From the NCBI RefSeq assembly GCF_001458415.1, contig NZ_CYSD01000043.1, forward strand, positions 1 through 64,000: a stretch of DNA of 64,000 bases, written 5' to 3'. Positions 7,402-15,853 of this stretch are shown here, piece after piece; positions within the stretch are counted from its first letter, which is position 1, and the number at the start of each line of letters is the position of its first letter. A program made the translations under genes and the position numbers. The stretch is from Tritonibacter multivorans (lineage in GTDB: Bacteria > Pseudomonadota > Alphaproteobacteria > Rhodobacterales > Rhodobacteraceae). The notes beneath the pieces were generated by a model. That model was given only the letters and a program-made list of their open reading frames with translations, was not told the origin of the DNA and did no database searches.

Positions 7402-9090
7402 TCAGGATTCCAACAATAAGGCTGCGCGAAACAGGTTGGGCAGGCTGTCGACCAGTTGCCCCGATGCACGAACGCCATCCACGGGGTGCCAGCGACCTTC
7501 GTGAGAGCCTTCGGTGTTCCAGTATGACTGCGGGTCGTGGAGGATCAGCCCAGCGATTGTGCCTGCTACAATATGTGTCCCAAACGCGCCCAACCGTTGC
7601 CCGGCCTGGCGGGTCTCGGCTTCTTTGAGCACATAGAACCAGATCGGCGTATTCGCGGTATAGTCCGCTTTCTGCAAGGCATCACCGGTGCGGCCGCTGG
7701 TCAGTTCAGTCTGGGTCAGGGGGCGCAGATCAAACCCATAGGCGGCGTTGAGCGCATCAATGGACGGCTGCGCGCCCGGCACATTCATCCGCACACCGCG
7801 CTTCAGATTGCGCGCGGCGAGGTTGTTTTCGTCAAACTTGGCGGGTTCGTTCAGCATGGTCTTGAGGGGCAGCGCGACATTGGTGTCGATCCGCCGGGTG
7901 CTGCGAATGGCGAACTCGGAATTTGGCATGGCCGTGCGGCGCCAATCGATCACCCAACGGGCAGGCAGGGCGGACTCGGACTTCGGCAATTGCGAGCCAT
8001 TGCCGGTAAAGTCAAACAGGTTCTTGAACTCTGTCCGGGTGAAGGCGTCATTCCAGTCGTAGGCGCCGCGCACCATGGAGTGCCCAAAGCGAAAGGCGGC
8101 GACCACAAATTCAATGGGCATGGGGAAGGGTTTGCCGGGCACGTAGTGACAGGCCGCCAGAAAATCCTTGTAAAGCTGCGCGCCACCACCGGTTACCTGC
8201 TGCAGGGCAACGGGGTCGCAAATCGCCGGAAGATAGACATTCATCACCAGCCATTGGTAGTGCAGGGTGACCTGCCGCCGGGCGCGGGCAAAGATCTCGT
8301 CCTCGGTGCCGGTGACTCCGTCGGCGCGCAGGGCATCGACCATTGTGTTGTGATACCGCAGGAACGCCATGTGGAGCTGCGCAACAAAGAGGTTCTCGTC
8401 ATTGCGCGGGTCCCCAATGACAGCTGCCGCGAGATTTGGTTCCTGGTCTTTGGAGAAGGCTTTCTTGACCTCATCCGGAAGCGCGTCAAAGTCTGCGGGC
8501 GTGAACAAGGGCGCGCCGGTGGGCGGCGCCATCAAACGGTGCAGGCGCAGTAGATCCGCAGCCGGATCTTCGGGCAGACCGCCGGGAAAGCCGCCTTCGG
8601 CACCGGCAGGCACCCCTAGCCACATCTTGGCGCGATCTTCGGGGAAACGCATCAACCCAATGAGCTTGTCCAACGCTGGATTGCCGGTCGGCACTTTGGG
8701 GCCATACAGGCTATCCAGATCAAATCGCCCGGTGCGAACATTGAAGATCGCCTGAGTCACCGCATCCCGGTGACTGGGATCAAAATTGCCGTCAGGTTTA
8801 AAAATGTCCACGATGCGACGGGCGTCTTCGTCCACGAGCCCCTGATTGGTAATGTCGTGGTCAATGAATTGCCCCAGATAGGTGAAGACCGGCGGCAGGG
8901 CCGAGTTGTTGAGGTCATCCGGGTCGCCATGGTCGTAGATCGCTTTTTGCAGCGCCGTGAGATGCGCTGGCGTGTCATCCGTGTAGAGGGGGCTTTCGGC
9001 ATCGGGAAAGAAATAGTCGAAACGACCGCATTTCCGTCTTTCGGTTTCCGTGGCCACACGCGGTGCGCCGTGAGGTCCTGTTCCAATCAT
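7402..9090 (-). CDS. animal-type heme peroxidase (peroxinectin/cyclooxygenase superfamily)
   Basis: A 562-residue protein of the animal heme peroxidase family. The distal histidine lies in GQFIDHDIT (His78 from this start) and the proximal histidine in FRFGHSMVR (about residue 336). An Arg-rich catalytic segment (RRQVTLHYQWLVMN) lies between them. Such enzymes use H2O2 to oxidise halides, thiocyanate or organic substrates. The ATG at 9090 has GGAG six bases upstream; the ATG four codons earlier has none. There is no N-terminal signal peptide, although the family normally acts outside the cytoplasm, so export by a type I or other route, or a periplasm-independent role, is open. Possible SARP-type repeats lie upstream at 9155-9194. 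Confidence 0.9.
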   Translation of the reverse strand: MIGTGPHGAPRVATETERRKCGRFDYFFPDAESPLYTDDTPAHLTALQKAIYDHGDPDDLNNSALPPVFTYLGQFIDHDITNQGLVDEDARRIVDIFKPDGNFDPSHRDAVTQAIFNVRTGRFDLDSLYGPKVPTGNPALDKLIGLMRFPEDRAKMWLGVPAGAEGGFPGGLPEDPAADLLRLHRLMAPPTGAPLFTPADFDALPDEVKKAFSKDQEPNLAAAVIGDPRNDENLFVAQLHMAFLRYHNTMVDALRADGVTGTEDEIFARARRQVTLHYQWLVMNVYLPAICDPVALQQVTGGGAQLYKDFLAACHYVPGKPFPMPIEFVVAAFRFGHSMVRGAYDWNDAFTRTEFKNLFDFTGNGSQLPKSESALPARWVIDWRRTAMPNSEFAIRSTRRIDTNVALPLKTMLNEPAKFDENNLAARNLKRGVRMNVPGAQPSIDALNAAYGFDLRPLTQTELTSGRTGDALQKADYTANTPIWFYVLKEAETRQAGQRLGAFGTHIVAGTIAGLILHDPQSYWNTEGSHEGRWHPVDGVRASGQLVDSLPNLFRAALLLES

Positions 9091-9154
9091 TGTAGTCTCC
9101 ATGAGCTGAAAAGCCGCGCTCAGATGCGGTTTTGAGCCGAGGATCGGGGAAGGG

Positions 9155-9194
9155 CGTATGGCTGGCGGGAAAGTAGCGTGAAGGCGACGTTATT
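9155..9194 (-). promoter_or_regulatory. weak 11-bp-phased heptamer repeats before the peroxidase gene
   Basis: Reading the minus strand, the heptamers AATAACG, CTTCACG, TTTCCCG and CCATACG occur at exact 11-bp steps. The two central ones each differ at one position from the TTTCACG heptamers found at 9395, 13067 and 14800. They lie 65-104 bases upstream of the peroxidase start. The outer two are poor matches, so this is a candidate only. Confidence 0.4.
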
Positions 9195-9394
9195 TTCGTC
9201 CGTATGGTTAAAAAATGAGCAGTCGATCCCAGCGTGTCTCTGGGGCCTGCAAATGCCGAGCTTGTGTGCGCCCCCTCTGGTTGATGCTTGGGGTTAGACG
9301 CCAAAGTGCCGCTTGTCAGGGACTTCTTTGGGGCGGTGTCATGTTCCCGGCAAAAATTTGCTTGACGCAGGGTAAGCCTTCGGAGTTGCAAACT

Positions 9395-9434
9395 TTTCAC
9401 GACAGCAGCGCTGCCTTCTCACGCCCTATTCACG
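9395..9434 (+). promoter_or_regulatory. SARP-like heptamer direct repeats, 11-bp phase
   Basis: TTTCACG at 9395-9401, TCTCACG at 9417-9423 and ATTCACG at 9428-9434 sit in one 11-bp register; the second slot of the four is degenerate. An AT-rich TATTTT (9446-9451) follows as a possible -10. Heptamers with 4-base spacers just upstream of -10 are the known site architecture of SARP regulators. The rest of 9091-9468 shows no gene. Confidence 0.5.
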
Positions 9435-9468
9435 CTGCCGCCGCATATTTTGAGGGCAACCTTAAGAT

Positions 9469-9954
9469 GTGAGGCGTGGAAACTTGAAGAACCCGTCATT
9501 GGAGTGGCGCAACTACGCGTCCTTCGGAGTTGAGATTACCGCGATGGAGAAAAGCACGGCGGTCGCGGAAATCCTGTCTGGGATCGTCTGCCGGTGGGGC
9601 TACCCGATCAACTCTGTGATTGGCGCACGTGTGCGGTCTTTGCCGTTGCGTGTGTTGCCGAATGAAACCGGAAGTTCTGAGGATCTGGATCTTGTTTTCG
9701 AGTTCAAGGGGCAGGATTTTCTGGAGGTGATTGCGCGGGATCGTTCTGGATTCCCAACCTATGGTGGCTGGCTGGTCCGCGGGGGCGGCATGAGCCTTGG
9801 GCCGCCCGAAACCAACGGGTTTAAAACACTTCATACTTTTGATGTCGCGGGGGGCAGTGTTGTCCACCGCTATCGGAAGAATGTTGGGTATTGCCCAGAA
9901 CCGGGCCAAGCTCTGCCTGAACCGGCCTTGGCGCGGCTTCGCCAGCAAGGGTAG
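9469..9954 (+). CDS. hypothetical protein of the peroxidase cluster
   Basis: I do not recognise this family. The frame encodes up to 161 residues with codon use like its neighbours and a regular protein-like composition, including DLVFEFKGQDFLEVIARD and a glycine-rich segment GGWLVRGGGMSLG. There is no signal peptide or membrane helix. The start is uncertain: GTG at 9469, TTG at 9484 (GAGG nine bases before) or ATG at 9544. It is alone on the plus strand between the peroxidase and subtilase genes and is preceded by the phased heptamer repeats, so it may belong to the SARP-like regulon. It could be a small partner of the neighbouring enzymes; that is inference only. Confidence 0.6.
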   Translation: MRRGNLKNPSLEWRNYASFGVEITAMEKSTAVAEILSGIVCRWGYPINSVIGARVRSLPLRVLPNETGSSEDLDLVFEFKGQDFLEVIARDRSGFPTYGGWLVRGGGMSLGPPETNGFKTLHTFDVAGGSVVHRYRKNVGYCPEPGQALPEPALARLRQQG

Positions 9955-9990
9955 GGGCCCTGCCGGAGCCTGTTGTGGGGCAAGTGGCGG

Positions 9991-11898
9991 TCACACAATC
10001 CAGCGAAAGAGTTCTCGGCTGCCATAGAACTGCGCGGTGTGCGTCCCCTTGCTGTCCGCCTCCAGCTCATCAGCGCGCCGACGTGTAACCAGGGCCGACG
10101 CCGCGCTGGTGCCGCTGATTGGGGCAACCGAACCGCTGCGTCGTCCCGTTGCCAGAACGCCGCGCGAAAAGATCTTCTGATCCACAACAGCGAGGGCGCT
10201 TTTAGGTTTTTCGCTGTGCCCCGAATATTCAGCATCAAAGGGTCCGTCTACCCGGTCGCGCTGGGCTGCAACCAAGGTCGTGTAGCGCCCGGTCGCCATT
10301 GCAGAGCCTGTATCGTGTCGGGTTATGACACTGGATGAGGAGCCATCCTTCAAAGGTCGCCTGCCATCGGTGTCATATTTTTCGTAGGGCACATCGGCGA
10401 AACGGGACTGGCGCCCCCGGCTTCGGAATCCCGGCAGGGTTTCATCCCGCTGGATCCAAAGATCCGGGCTCAGATCGGTCCCGCCTGCCTGTTGAAGGCC
10501 AATCTTCCATGCGCCCGAGCGGGCTGCCGTTGCGTCCGGCAGGACCTGTTCTGTGGCCTGCACTCCGATCACGATCCGCTCAAAGAAACCGTTGCGGCCA
10601 ATATGGCGCGAAAAGAAAACATTGGCCTGCGGATCGCCCCCCTGCTGAAGGATACGCATTTCGCCCGGCGCCGTGGGGGCAGTAAAAGCGGTCTGTGTCC
10701 CGCCAGGGGGTGTGAGCTGGACCTGAAGCAGGCAATGTTGCGCCTCATATTGCGCCTTGTCGATCGGCAGCCAGACCTCGGTGAAACTCGCGGTCCGGTC
10801 GTCGGGGTAAATCTCCCAATCGACAAAGGCCTGCGGGGTTTTGTTGGTCAGATGCATTTTTGCATGCAAACGGTCCTGCCGGTGGTTGCCTGCGGGCATG
10901 AAAACCTCGATCAGGCGACCATATTGCCTGCGCTCTTCCTCGATCAGACGATCCAATGTGACCTCAAGCGGATGGGAGCCATCATGGGGGCCTGCGGTAA
11001 TCGCGAGGCTGATGTTCAGCGCAAGGGGCAGAATATCACCGTTTTGGTCAGTAAGGCCGCGCGACTGATCGAAAATTTCCTCAACAGCGTCAACCAGGTG
11101 GCCCTGCACACGCGCACCGGAGGTATCAGCAACGGCCAGTGTTGGCAGCTCTACCGCCAATATCGGGCGATTGTTGACCTGCATTTCAGCGGGATATCCG
11201 GCGGCAAGATCCAAGATCTGTGTGCCATGCGGGAATGCAAAATCATGTTCCGCCCGCGGTCGCATGCCGGCATCGATTTTCAGGACCTCAATGTCTTGAT
11301 AGATGCGGTCCTCGTCCACCAGACCCGTCGCGGGATCATAATGAGCGGCAAACCAGGCATCGAGCTGGCTTTTGCGGATCTTCTGAGACCCATCCGCCGC
11401 ATGTTTTCGCCCCATGAGCCACAGAAACTCGATCCGACTTTTGTCCGGATCCGTGCCTTTGGCTTTGGTCCGAAACCGCGCGTTCGCAAAGCTCATCCCA
11501 CTGTCCACAACCCCAATGGCGACGGCGCCAACCGGATAGGCAGAACTGGATTTTGACGCGCTGGGCGGGGCGCTGTTTGCTGTGCTTTCCGGAACTGGGG
11601 CCAGCCCGCCGATGAACAGCGAGTATTGATTGCTAACGTCCAACGGCGCGCTGCGGGGCTGCGCCGTGGATTTTGCAAACAGATCATCAATTGCCTTGAT
11701 TGAACTCAGCGTTGAGCGGGCGGGCGTATCGCCGAATTCTTGCACCAGAACGCCAATGTTCGCTGCAGCCGTCTGGTTCGGGCTGTCTTCCAGAGGCAGG
11801 CCCGCGGCAAGGAACTGCGCGCGGTCATTAACATAAAAATAGGGGTACTCGTAATCCCAGTACGGGTAGGCTTGCGGATCGCTCCAATCGTACTTCAT
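9991..11898 (-). CDS. subtilisin-like serine peptidase (S8 family)
   Basis: A 635-residue protein with the full S8 catalytic set: Asp132 in GVVDSGMS, His223 in FPHGTQI, the oxyanion Asn in MPAGNHR and Ser598 in SGTSAAS. The catalytic Asp follows a region of about 125 residues starting KYDWSDPQAYPYWDYEYPYF, rich in Tyr and Trp, that looks like neither a signal peptide nor a typical inhibitor propeptide. The start at 11898 has GGGGAG nine bases upstream. It follows the PAP2 gene with a 23-bp gap, so the two are one operon. Substrate and location are unknown. A specific role in processing cluster products is more likely than general protein degradation, given the unusual domain spacing. Confidence 0.85.
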   Translation of the reverse strand: MKYDWSDPQAYPYWDYEYPYFYVNDRAQFLAAGLPLEDSPNQTAAANIGVLVQEFGDTPARSTLSSIKAIDDLFAKSTAQPRSAPLDVSNQYSLFIGGLAPVPESTANSAPPSASKSSSAYPVGAVAIGVVDSGMSFANARFRTKAKGTDPDKSRIEFLWLMGRKHAADGSQKIRKSQLDAWFAAHYDPATGLVDEDRIYQDIEVLKIDAGMRPRAEHDFAFPHGTQILDLAAGYPAEMQVNNRPILAVELPTLAVADTSGARVQGHLVDAVEEIFDQSRGLTDQNGDILPLALNISLAITAGPHDGSHPLEVTLDRLIEEERRQYGRLIEVFMPAGNHRQDRLHAKMHLTNKTPQAFVDWEIYPDDRTASFTEVWLPIDKAQYEAQHCLLQVQLTPPGGTQTAFTAPTAPGEMRILQQGGDPQANVFFSRHIGRNGFFERIVIGVQATEQVLPDATAARSGAWKIGLQQAGGTDLSPDLWIQRDETLPGFRSRGRQSRFADVPYEKYDTDGRRPLKDGSSSSVITRHDTGSAMATGRYTTLVAAQRDRVDGPFDAEYSGHSEKPKSALAVVDQKIFSRGVLATGRRSGSVAPISGTSAASALVTRRRADELEADSKGTHTAQFYGSRELFRWIV

Positions 11899-11921
11899 AA
11901 TTTTTAACTCCCCTATACTGG

Positions 11922-12998
11922 TTAATTCCATTCCTGCTCGGCTTTGTTCCAGATCCAGTTCAGCGCGTTGTTGGAAAGGTCATCGGTCACTGGCAAGGTC
12001 ACATCAGAGGCCGTCCAAAGGCCGTTTACCCCTGCGAGGGAGAAGTTTCGGTCAGTAGCTGTCGCCGCGTCAAAACTGACAGAGACGGCGGCTGTTTTAG
12101 GCGTGCTGCTGGCCTGCGAAATGGTGCAATAATACGTGCCGAGACTGCGTCCCAGAAGGGCCCCGGCAAAATTGTCGATCGGGTAGTGGACGCCCGCCAC
12201 AGTGCGGTTCTGTGCAATCCGGGCTGCGTGGCGTTCCAATGCGCCGCCAAAGTCTGAACCGGCCAGCCGCCCTAGGACGGTCGACACACAAAACGCTTCG
12301 GTTGCGTGACCGCTGGGAAAGGCGCTGTGCGACGGGGTTTGAATAATCGGCACGATCTCGGGGCTGAGATCGACCGGGCGCGCCAGTTTGAGCGCATGTT
12401 TGAACTGAATATGGATCGCAACAGAGGCATCAATGACCGCGTCCAGCAGAACCATGGTCCAGGGTTTGCGGGTAAAGCCAAGGTGAACGCTGGTGCCAAA
12501 GAACGACAGAATGTCGCCCTGCTGGACAAAGATCTCTTCAAAGCGGTCGGGCCGCAGGTCGCTGGCCAGAAACACATGGCGCAGTTGCTCGGTCAGGTCC
12601 GCCTGATCTGTTGGCAGCTTCAGTTCCACCAGCGGTTTTTCGGTTTTTGAATTGTCCAAGCACGTGACATGCGCGGTCCGAGGGGCGTTGGCATAAAACG
12701 AAAGGTCGCGGTTCAGCGCCGCGCTGAGCAGCTTGCCACGATGGGCAGGATGCATTTTCTCCAGATCGGTTCCTGCTTGCGCCTCCGGGATCTGCCCGCT
12801 CAGCGTGAAATTGGGAACCGTGCCAGTGACGCCTTCGCCTGCCTTTGCCAGTGCGGCTGACAACAGACTCGATGGGGATGACCCCGCAGTGGCCTGGTCT
12901 CCGCCGGAATGGTTGGAGTGGTTCGAATGGTTTGAATGGTTCGAGTGATTGGAATGGTTTGAATGATTGGAGTGGTTCGAATGATTGGCAAGGGTCAT
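11922..12998 (-). CDS. PAP2-superfamily enzyme, vanadium-haloperoxidase-like, with (NHS)9 N-terminus
   Basis: A 358-residue protein with all three PAP2 motifs: K200-x6-R207P, PSGH (228-231) and R265-x5-H271-x3-D275. These residues bind phosphate in acid phosphatases and vanadate in vanadium haloperoxidases. The KHALKLARP and GVHYPIDN blocks resemble the haloperoxidase side, but sequence alone does not separate the two. No multi-helix membrane region is seen, unlike lipid phosphatases. Residues 5-31 are nine Asn-His-Ser triplets. The start is good (AAAGGAGA five bases upstream). It is the first gene of an operon with the subtilase and is divergent from the SARP-like regulator. Confidence 0.85.
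   Translation of the reverse strand: MTLANHSNHSNHSNHSNHSNHSNHSNHSNHSGGDQATAGSSPSSLLSAALAKAGEGVTGTVPNFTLSGQIPEAQAGTDLEKMHPAHRGKLLSAALNRDLSFYANAPRTAHVTCLDNSKTEKPLVELKLPTDQADLTEQLRHVFLASDLRPDRFEEIFVQQGDILSFFGTSVHLGFTRKPWTMVLLDAVIDASVAIHIQFKHALKLARPVDLSPEIVPIIQTPSHSAFPSGHATEAFCVSTVLGRLAGSDFGGALERHAARIAQNRTVAGVHYPIDNFAGALLGRSLGTYYCTISQASSTPKTAAVSVSFDAATATDRNFSLAGVNGLWTASDVTLPVTDDLSNNALNWIWNKAEQEWN
12906..12986 (-). repeat. nine tandem 9-bp units encoding Asn-His-Ser
   Basis: The nine units keep the same amino acids but vary at silent third positions (CAT or CAC, AAT or AAC, TCG, TCC or TCA). The protein repeat therefore seems to be kept by selection rather than being a recent slippage product. 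A His/Asn-rich tail of this kind could bind metal ions. Confidence 0.9.
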
Positions 12999-13066
12999 TG
13001 GCGTCTCCTTTCTGTTCCTACCAACCGTAAAGTCACCGGCAATGCCACGAAACGGGGCAAAATGGA

Positions 13067-13084
13067 TTTCACATTTTTTTCACA
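13067..13084 (+). promoter_or_regulatory. perfect TTTCACA-N4-TTTCACA direct repeat upstream of the regulator gene
   Basis: Two identical heptamers with a four-base spacer give an exact 11-bp period, 73 bases before the SARP-like gene. It suggests autoregulation, and perhaps control of the divergent PAP2 operon. A 10-bp palindrome TTTCGCGAAA follows at 13098-13107. Confidence 0.55.
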
Positions 13085-13156
13085 GCGCGCAGAATTGTTT
13101 CGCGAAATGATTTTTTGATTTAAGGTTAATGCATCAAGTGAATTCGGGGGCGACCC

Positions 13157-14794
13157 ATGCTGACGATAAATCTTTTTGGCCCCTTAGAGTTGCGCGGCCC
13201 GGATGGGCAGGACCTGTTGCCAAGAGGTCGCAAGTCGCAGGCCGTCTTAGCGCTGTTGGCGGCATCGCCACGCCACTGCCGCCCGCGCAGCTGGCTGCAG
13301 GACAAGCTGTGGAGCGACCGTGCCCAGGATCAGGGTGCGGGCAGTCTGCGCCAATGCCTGTCCGAGATCAGGCGCGCCTTGGGGGATTTTCGCGACGTTC
13401 TGATTTCCGACAACCGTTTTGTCACCTTGGACCCGGCCCTGCTGACAATTGTGACCCAGCGCACCGGCGGTGTGGAGGCACAGGAGGCTTTTGAAGGGCT
13501 GGATGTCCGGGATCCGGAATTTGAACATTGGATCCGTGAATTTCGGGCGGCTGCAGCTGGGGATTATCCGGCGGGCGGCGCACCAGAGGTCACGCCGGAT
13601 GTGTCAGAGGGGCAGGTTGTAGATGCGGAATGTCTCTCCAATGTTGCTTACCCCCCCAAAGAGGTGGTGCTGGGTCTGCCGGACCCAGACCCCGTGCTGT
13701 ATTTTGAACGGGCAAAGGCCTCTTCTGAACTGATTGAACTTTTTAACGAAGAGTTCTGCAGTCAAATTGCCATTGCTTTGCGTGATATTGGTGGCATTCG
13801 GGCAATGGATCCGGTGCTCAACGAGGCTAAGCCGCAAAATGGTTTCATTTTACGGTGCAAGACCAATACCTTTGATACGACTTTCCTGCAGCGGGTCGAA
13901 TTGTATTCTGCGGAAGATCGCAAACTGATCTGGAACGCCTCGCGGAACTTCAAATGCACTGGCAGCCTGCCGCTGGAGCAGCTGGAAACCCGGGAATTGT
14001 GCCAGCACTCGGTGACATCTGTCCTCAGCTGGCTCAGCGCAGAGCGGCGAGGTGACAGTTCCAAACACCTTCTGGCTCGGGCGCTGAAACTGCTGTTTTC
14101 CCTAGATCCGGCCAATTTGGATGCGGCGGAAGATCTGTTGATTGCCGCCTACGAGATGGACCCGCAGGCGATCTGTCTCGCGTGGCGGGCTTTTCTGAAA
14201 ATGACCCAGGTCCTGGAACATCGCCCGACCGAAGCGCAGCGCTTGTGCGCGGAGGCATCGGAGCTGGTGGACCAGGCGTATCGTGATGATCCAAACAACG
14301 CGGTGGTTCAGGCCATTGCAGCGCAGGTGCGCCTGCTGGTCGATGATGACCCGAAATCCGCGCTGTTCTTTGCCAAGCGTGCGGTTGAACTGGATGGCAG
14401 CAACCCTTTTGCGTGGGGGTATTACGCCCTGTCCATGGCGCATCTGGGGAAGCCCGAAACCGCACATCTCAACGCAAAACGGGCGCGTTTTTTGGCCAAG
14501 TCTTCGCCTTATGTCTATTGGTGGGACATGTTGTGCTGCCTGACGGCCTGCAGCGCCGAAAACCTGGAAGAAGCAACTATCTTTGCCGAAAACGTGCGCG
14601 CGGTGAAGCCGACTTATCGTCCGGCGCTGCGGTATTTGTACCCGCTTTATCGTTCGCAGAACAAACTCACGTCTTCGCAGAAGGTTCTGTCGCAGATGCA
14701 GGTGTTGGAGCCCGGGTTTCAGCCGACCATGCTGGCGGGGGACAGCTATCCTTCGGCCACGCTGCGCAAGACGCGTCTGGTGGAACATATTTAG
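13157..14794 (+). CDS. SARP-like transcriptional regulator with TPR-type C-terminus
   Basis: A 545-residue protein. Residues 1-95 form an OmpR-type winged helix of the SARP/AfsR kind: it starts MLTINLFGPLELRGPDG, has GRKSQAVLALL and then SLRQCLSEIRRALGD. The middle (about 160-300) is an unassigned sensory region. Residues 315-530 are helical with TPR-like repeats. There is no AAA module as in AfsR and no membrane helix. Known SARPs bind heptamer direct repeats with an 11-bp period and recruit RNA polymerase. Such repeats lie before this gene, before the genes at 9469 and 14948, and weakly before the peroxidase gene. It is divergent from the PAP2-subtilase operon and is the obvious local regulator. 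Confidence 0.85.
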   Translation: MLTINLFGPLELRGPDGQDLLPRGRKSQAVLALLAASPRHCRPRSWLQDKLWSDRAQDQGAGSLRQCLSEIRRALGDFRDVLISDNRFVTLDPALLTIVTQRTGGVEAQEAFEGLDVRDPEFEHWIREFRAAAAGDYPAGGAPEVTPDVSEGQVVDAECLSNVAYPPKEVVLGLPDPDPVLYFERAKASSELIELFNEEFCSQIAIALRDIGGIRAMDPVLNEAKPQNGFILRCKTNTFDTTFLQRVELYSAEDRKLIWNASRNFKCTGSLPLEQLETRELCQHSVTSVLSWLSAERRGDSSKHLLARALKLLFSLDPANLDAAEDLLIAAYEMDPQAICLAWRAFLKMTQVLEHRPTEAQRLCAEASELVDQAYRDDPNNAVVQAIAAQVRLLVDDDPKSALFFAKRAVELDGSNPFAWGYYALSMAHLGKPETAHLNAKRARFLAKSSPYVYWWDMLCCLTACSAENLEEATIFAENVRAVKPTYRPALRYLYPLYRSQNKLTSSQKVLSQMQVLEPGFQPTMLAGDSYPSATLRKTRLVEHI

Positions 14795-14799
14795 GGCGA

Positions 14800-14839
14800 T
14801 TTCGCACCCGAGTTGCGGATGTCTCACGCGCGGTTCACG
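14800..14839 (+). promoter_or_regulatory. four heptamers in 11-bp phase upstream of the membrane protein gene
   Basis: TTTCGCA (14800), AGTTGCG (14811), TCTCACG (14822) and GTTCACG (14833) follow each other at exact 11-bp steps. A minimal -10-like TACGCT lies at 14849-14854. The last two are close to the heptamers at 9417 and 9428. The site begins right after the regulator stop codon, so the downstream gene probably has its own promoter. Confidence 0.5.
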
Positions 14840-14947
14840 CGCCTGCCTTACGCTCAACCTCAGAGAGTTCAACGGCACCTCTGTTGCGGCAGCGCCAGCA
14901 AATGGCCTGCGGCAGCCGATGGGGCTGAACCAAGATGTGAGGTTGCA

Positions 14948-15853
14948 ATGTCTGAGTTCTTAAATACCTACCGAAAAATCCAGGAGCCATTTGTCCCGGC
15001 CGCGCGGACGCCTTCGGAAAAGCTGTTCAATCAACAGAGATTGGCACAATTCGTGGGGCTTGCGGCAATTGGCCTGCCGGTTTCCATGTTTTTGGGGGCG
15101 CAATTTGGTCTGAGCTGTTTTCACACCTCAATTAGCCATTTCTACTATTCCCAGAATTTGGGCACGGTGTTCGTGGGCCTTCTGTTTGCGGTGTTTGCTG
15201 TGGTGTTGGGGTATCAGGGGCAAACGCGGCTGGAGACATTTTTTGCAAAACTCGTGGCTGTCGCGGCCTTGGGTGTTGCGCTTTTCCCGACCTCCGAAGC
15301 CGGCTGTACGGACGACCGGTTTTCGGTGCGTGCGTTTGCTGAATACGGGCTGAGCACGGGGCAGGATGATACCGATGGCACGCCACAATTGCTCAGGGGG
15401 GATGCGCTGTGCCCGCCGCAGACGGGACTGGAAAACACCCAGGGGACGGAAGCGAACTGTGTCGCTCAGAACCCGCGACTGGTGTTGAATGCGTCCTCGC
15501 AGGCCTTGCACATTGGGTCCGCTATTGCGTTGTTTGCCTTGCTGATCTTTCACACGCTGGTGATCTTTCCCCGTCTGGATTGGCCCGCCTATGGGGCGAC
15601 GATCCCAGCGGAAAAACTTGCGCGCAACCGCATTTACTACGGGCTTGGGGCAGGGATGGTTTGTGCCGGTGCGGTCCTTCTTTTGGGCAAGGTGACCAAC
15701 TTGGACAATACCGCGTGGTGGGATGCCTATCGGATCACCTTCTGGATGGAAGGCGCTGTTTTGATCCTGTTTGGGATCAGTTGGGGCATCAAAGGCAAGT
15801 TCGGATATTTGCCAAAGTCAATCTTTGAGCCCACTTCGCAAGTGTCACAATGA
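14948..15853 (+). CDS. polytopic membrane protein of unknown function
   Basis: A 301-residue integral membrane protein with about six hydrophobic helices, at roughly 33-50, 65-85, 92-110, 187-206, 232-250 and 265-283. Between helices three and four is a long hydrophilic loop with four cysteines (GCTDDRF, LCPPQ, NCVAQ) that could form disulfides outside the membrane. I do not recognise the family. The ATG at 14948 has GAGG five bases upstream; in-frame sequence before it is not protein-like. Its stop overlaps the convergent DUF5666 gene by nine bases. Position and repeats suggest that it is part of the SARP-like regulon. Confidence 0.8.
   Translation: MSEFLNTYRKIQEPFVPAARTPSEKLFNQQRLAQFVGLAAIGLPVSMFLGAQFGLSCFHTSISHFYYSQNLGTVFVGLLFAVFAVVLGYQGQTRLETFFAKLVAVAALGVALFPTSEAGCTDDRFSVRAFAEYGLSTGQDDTDGTPQLLRGDALCPPQTGLENTQGTEANCVAQNPRLVLNASSQALHIGSAIALFALLIFHTLVIFPRLDWPAYGATIPAEKLARNRIYYGLGAGMVCAGAVLLLGKVTNLDNTAWWDAYRITFWMEGAVLILFGISWGIKGKFGYLPKSIFEPTSQVSQ

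Noticed and set aside
7119-7478. Minus-strand open frames between the peroxidase and DUF2322 genes
   Set aside because: They overlap the peroxidase 3' end and a terminator, and have no recognisable domain or ribosome-binding site.
12906-12986. A CRISPR-like or satellite array
   Set aside because: The 9-bp periodicity is in frame and encodes Asn-His-Ser; there are no spacers.
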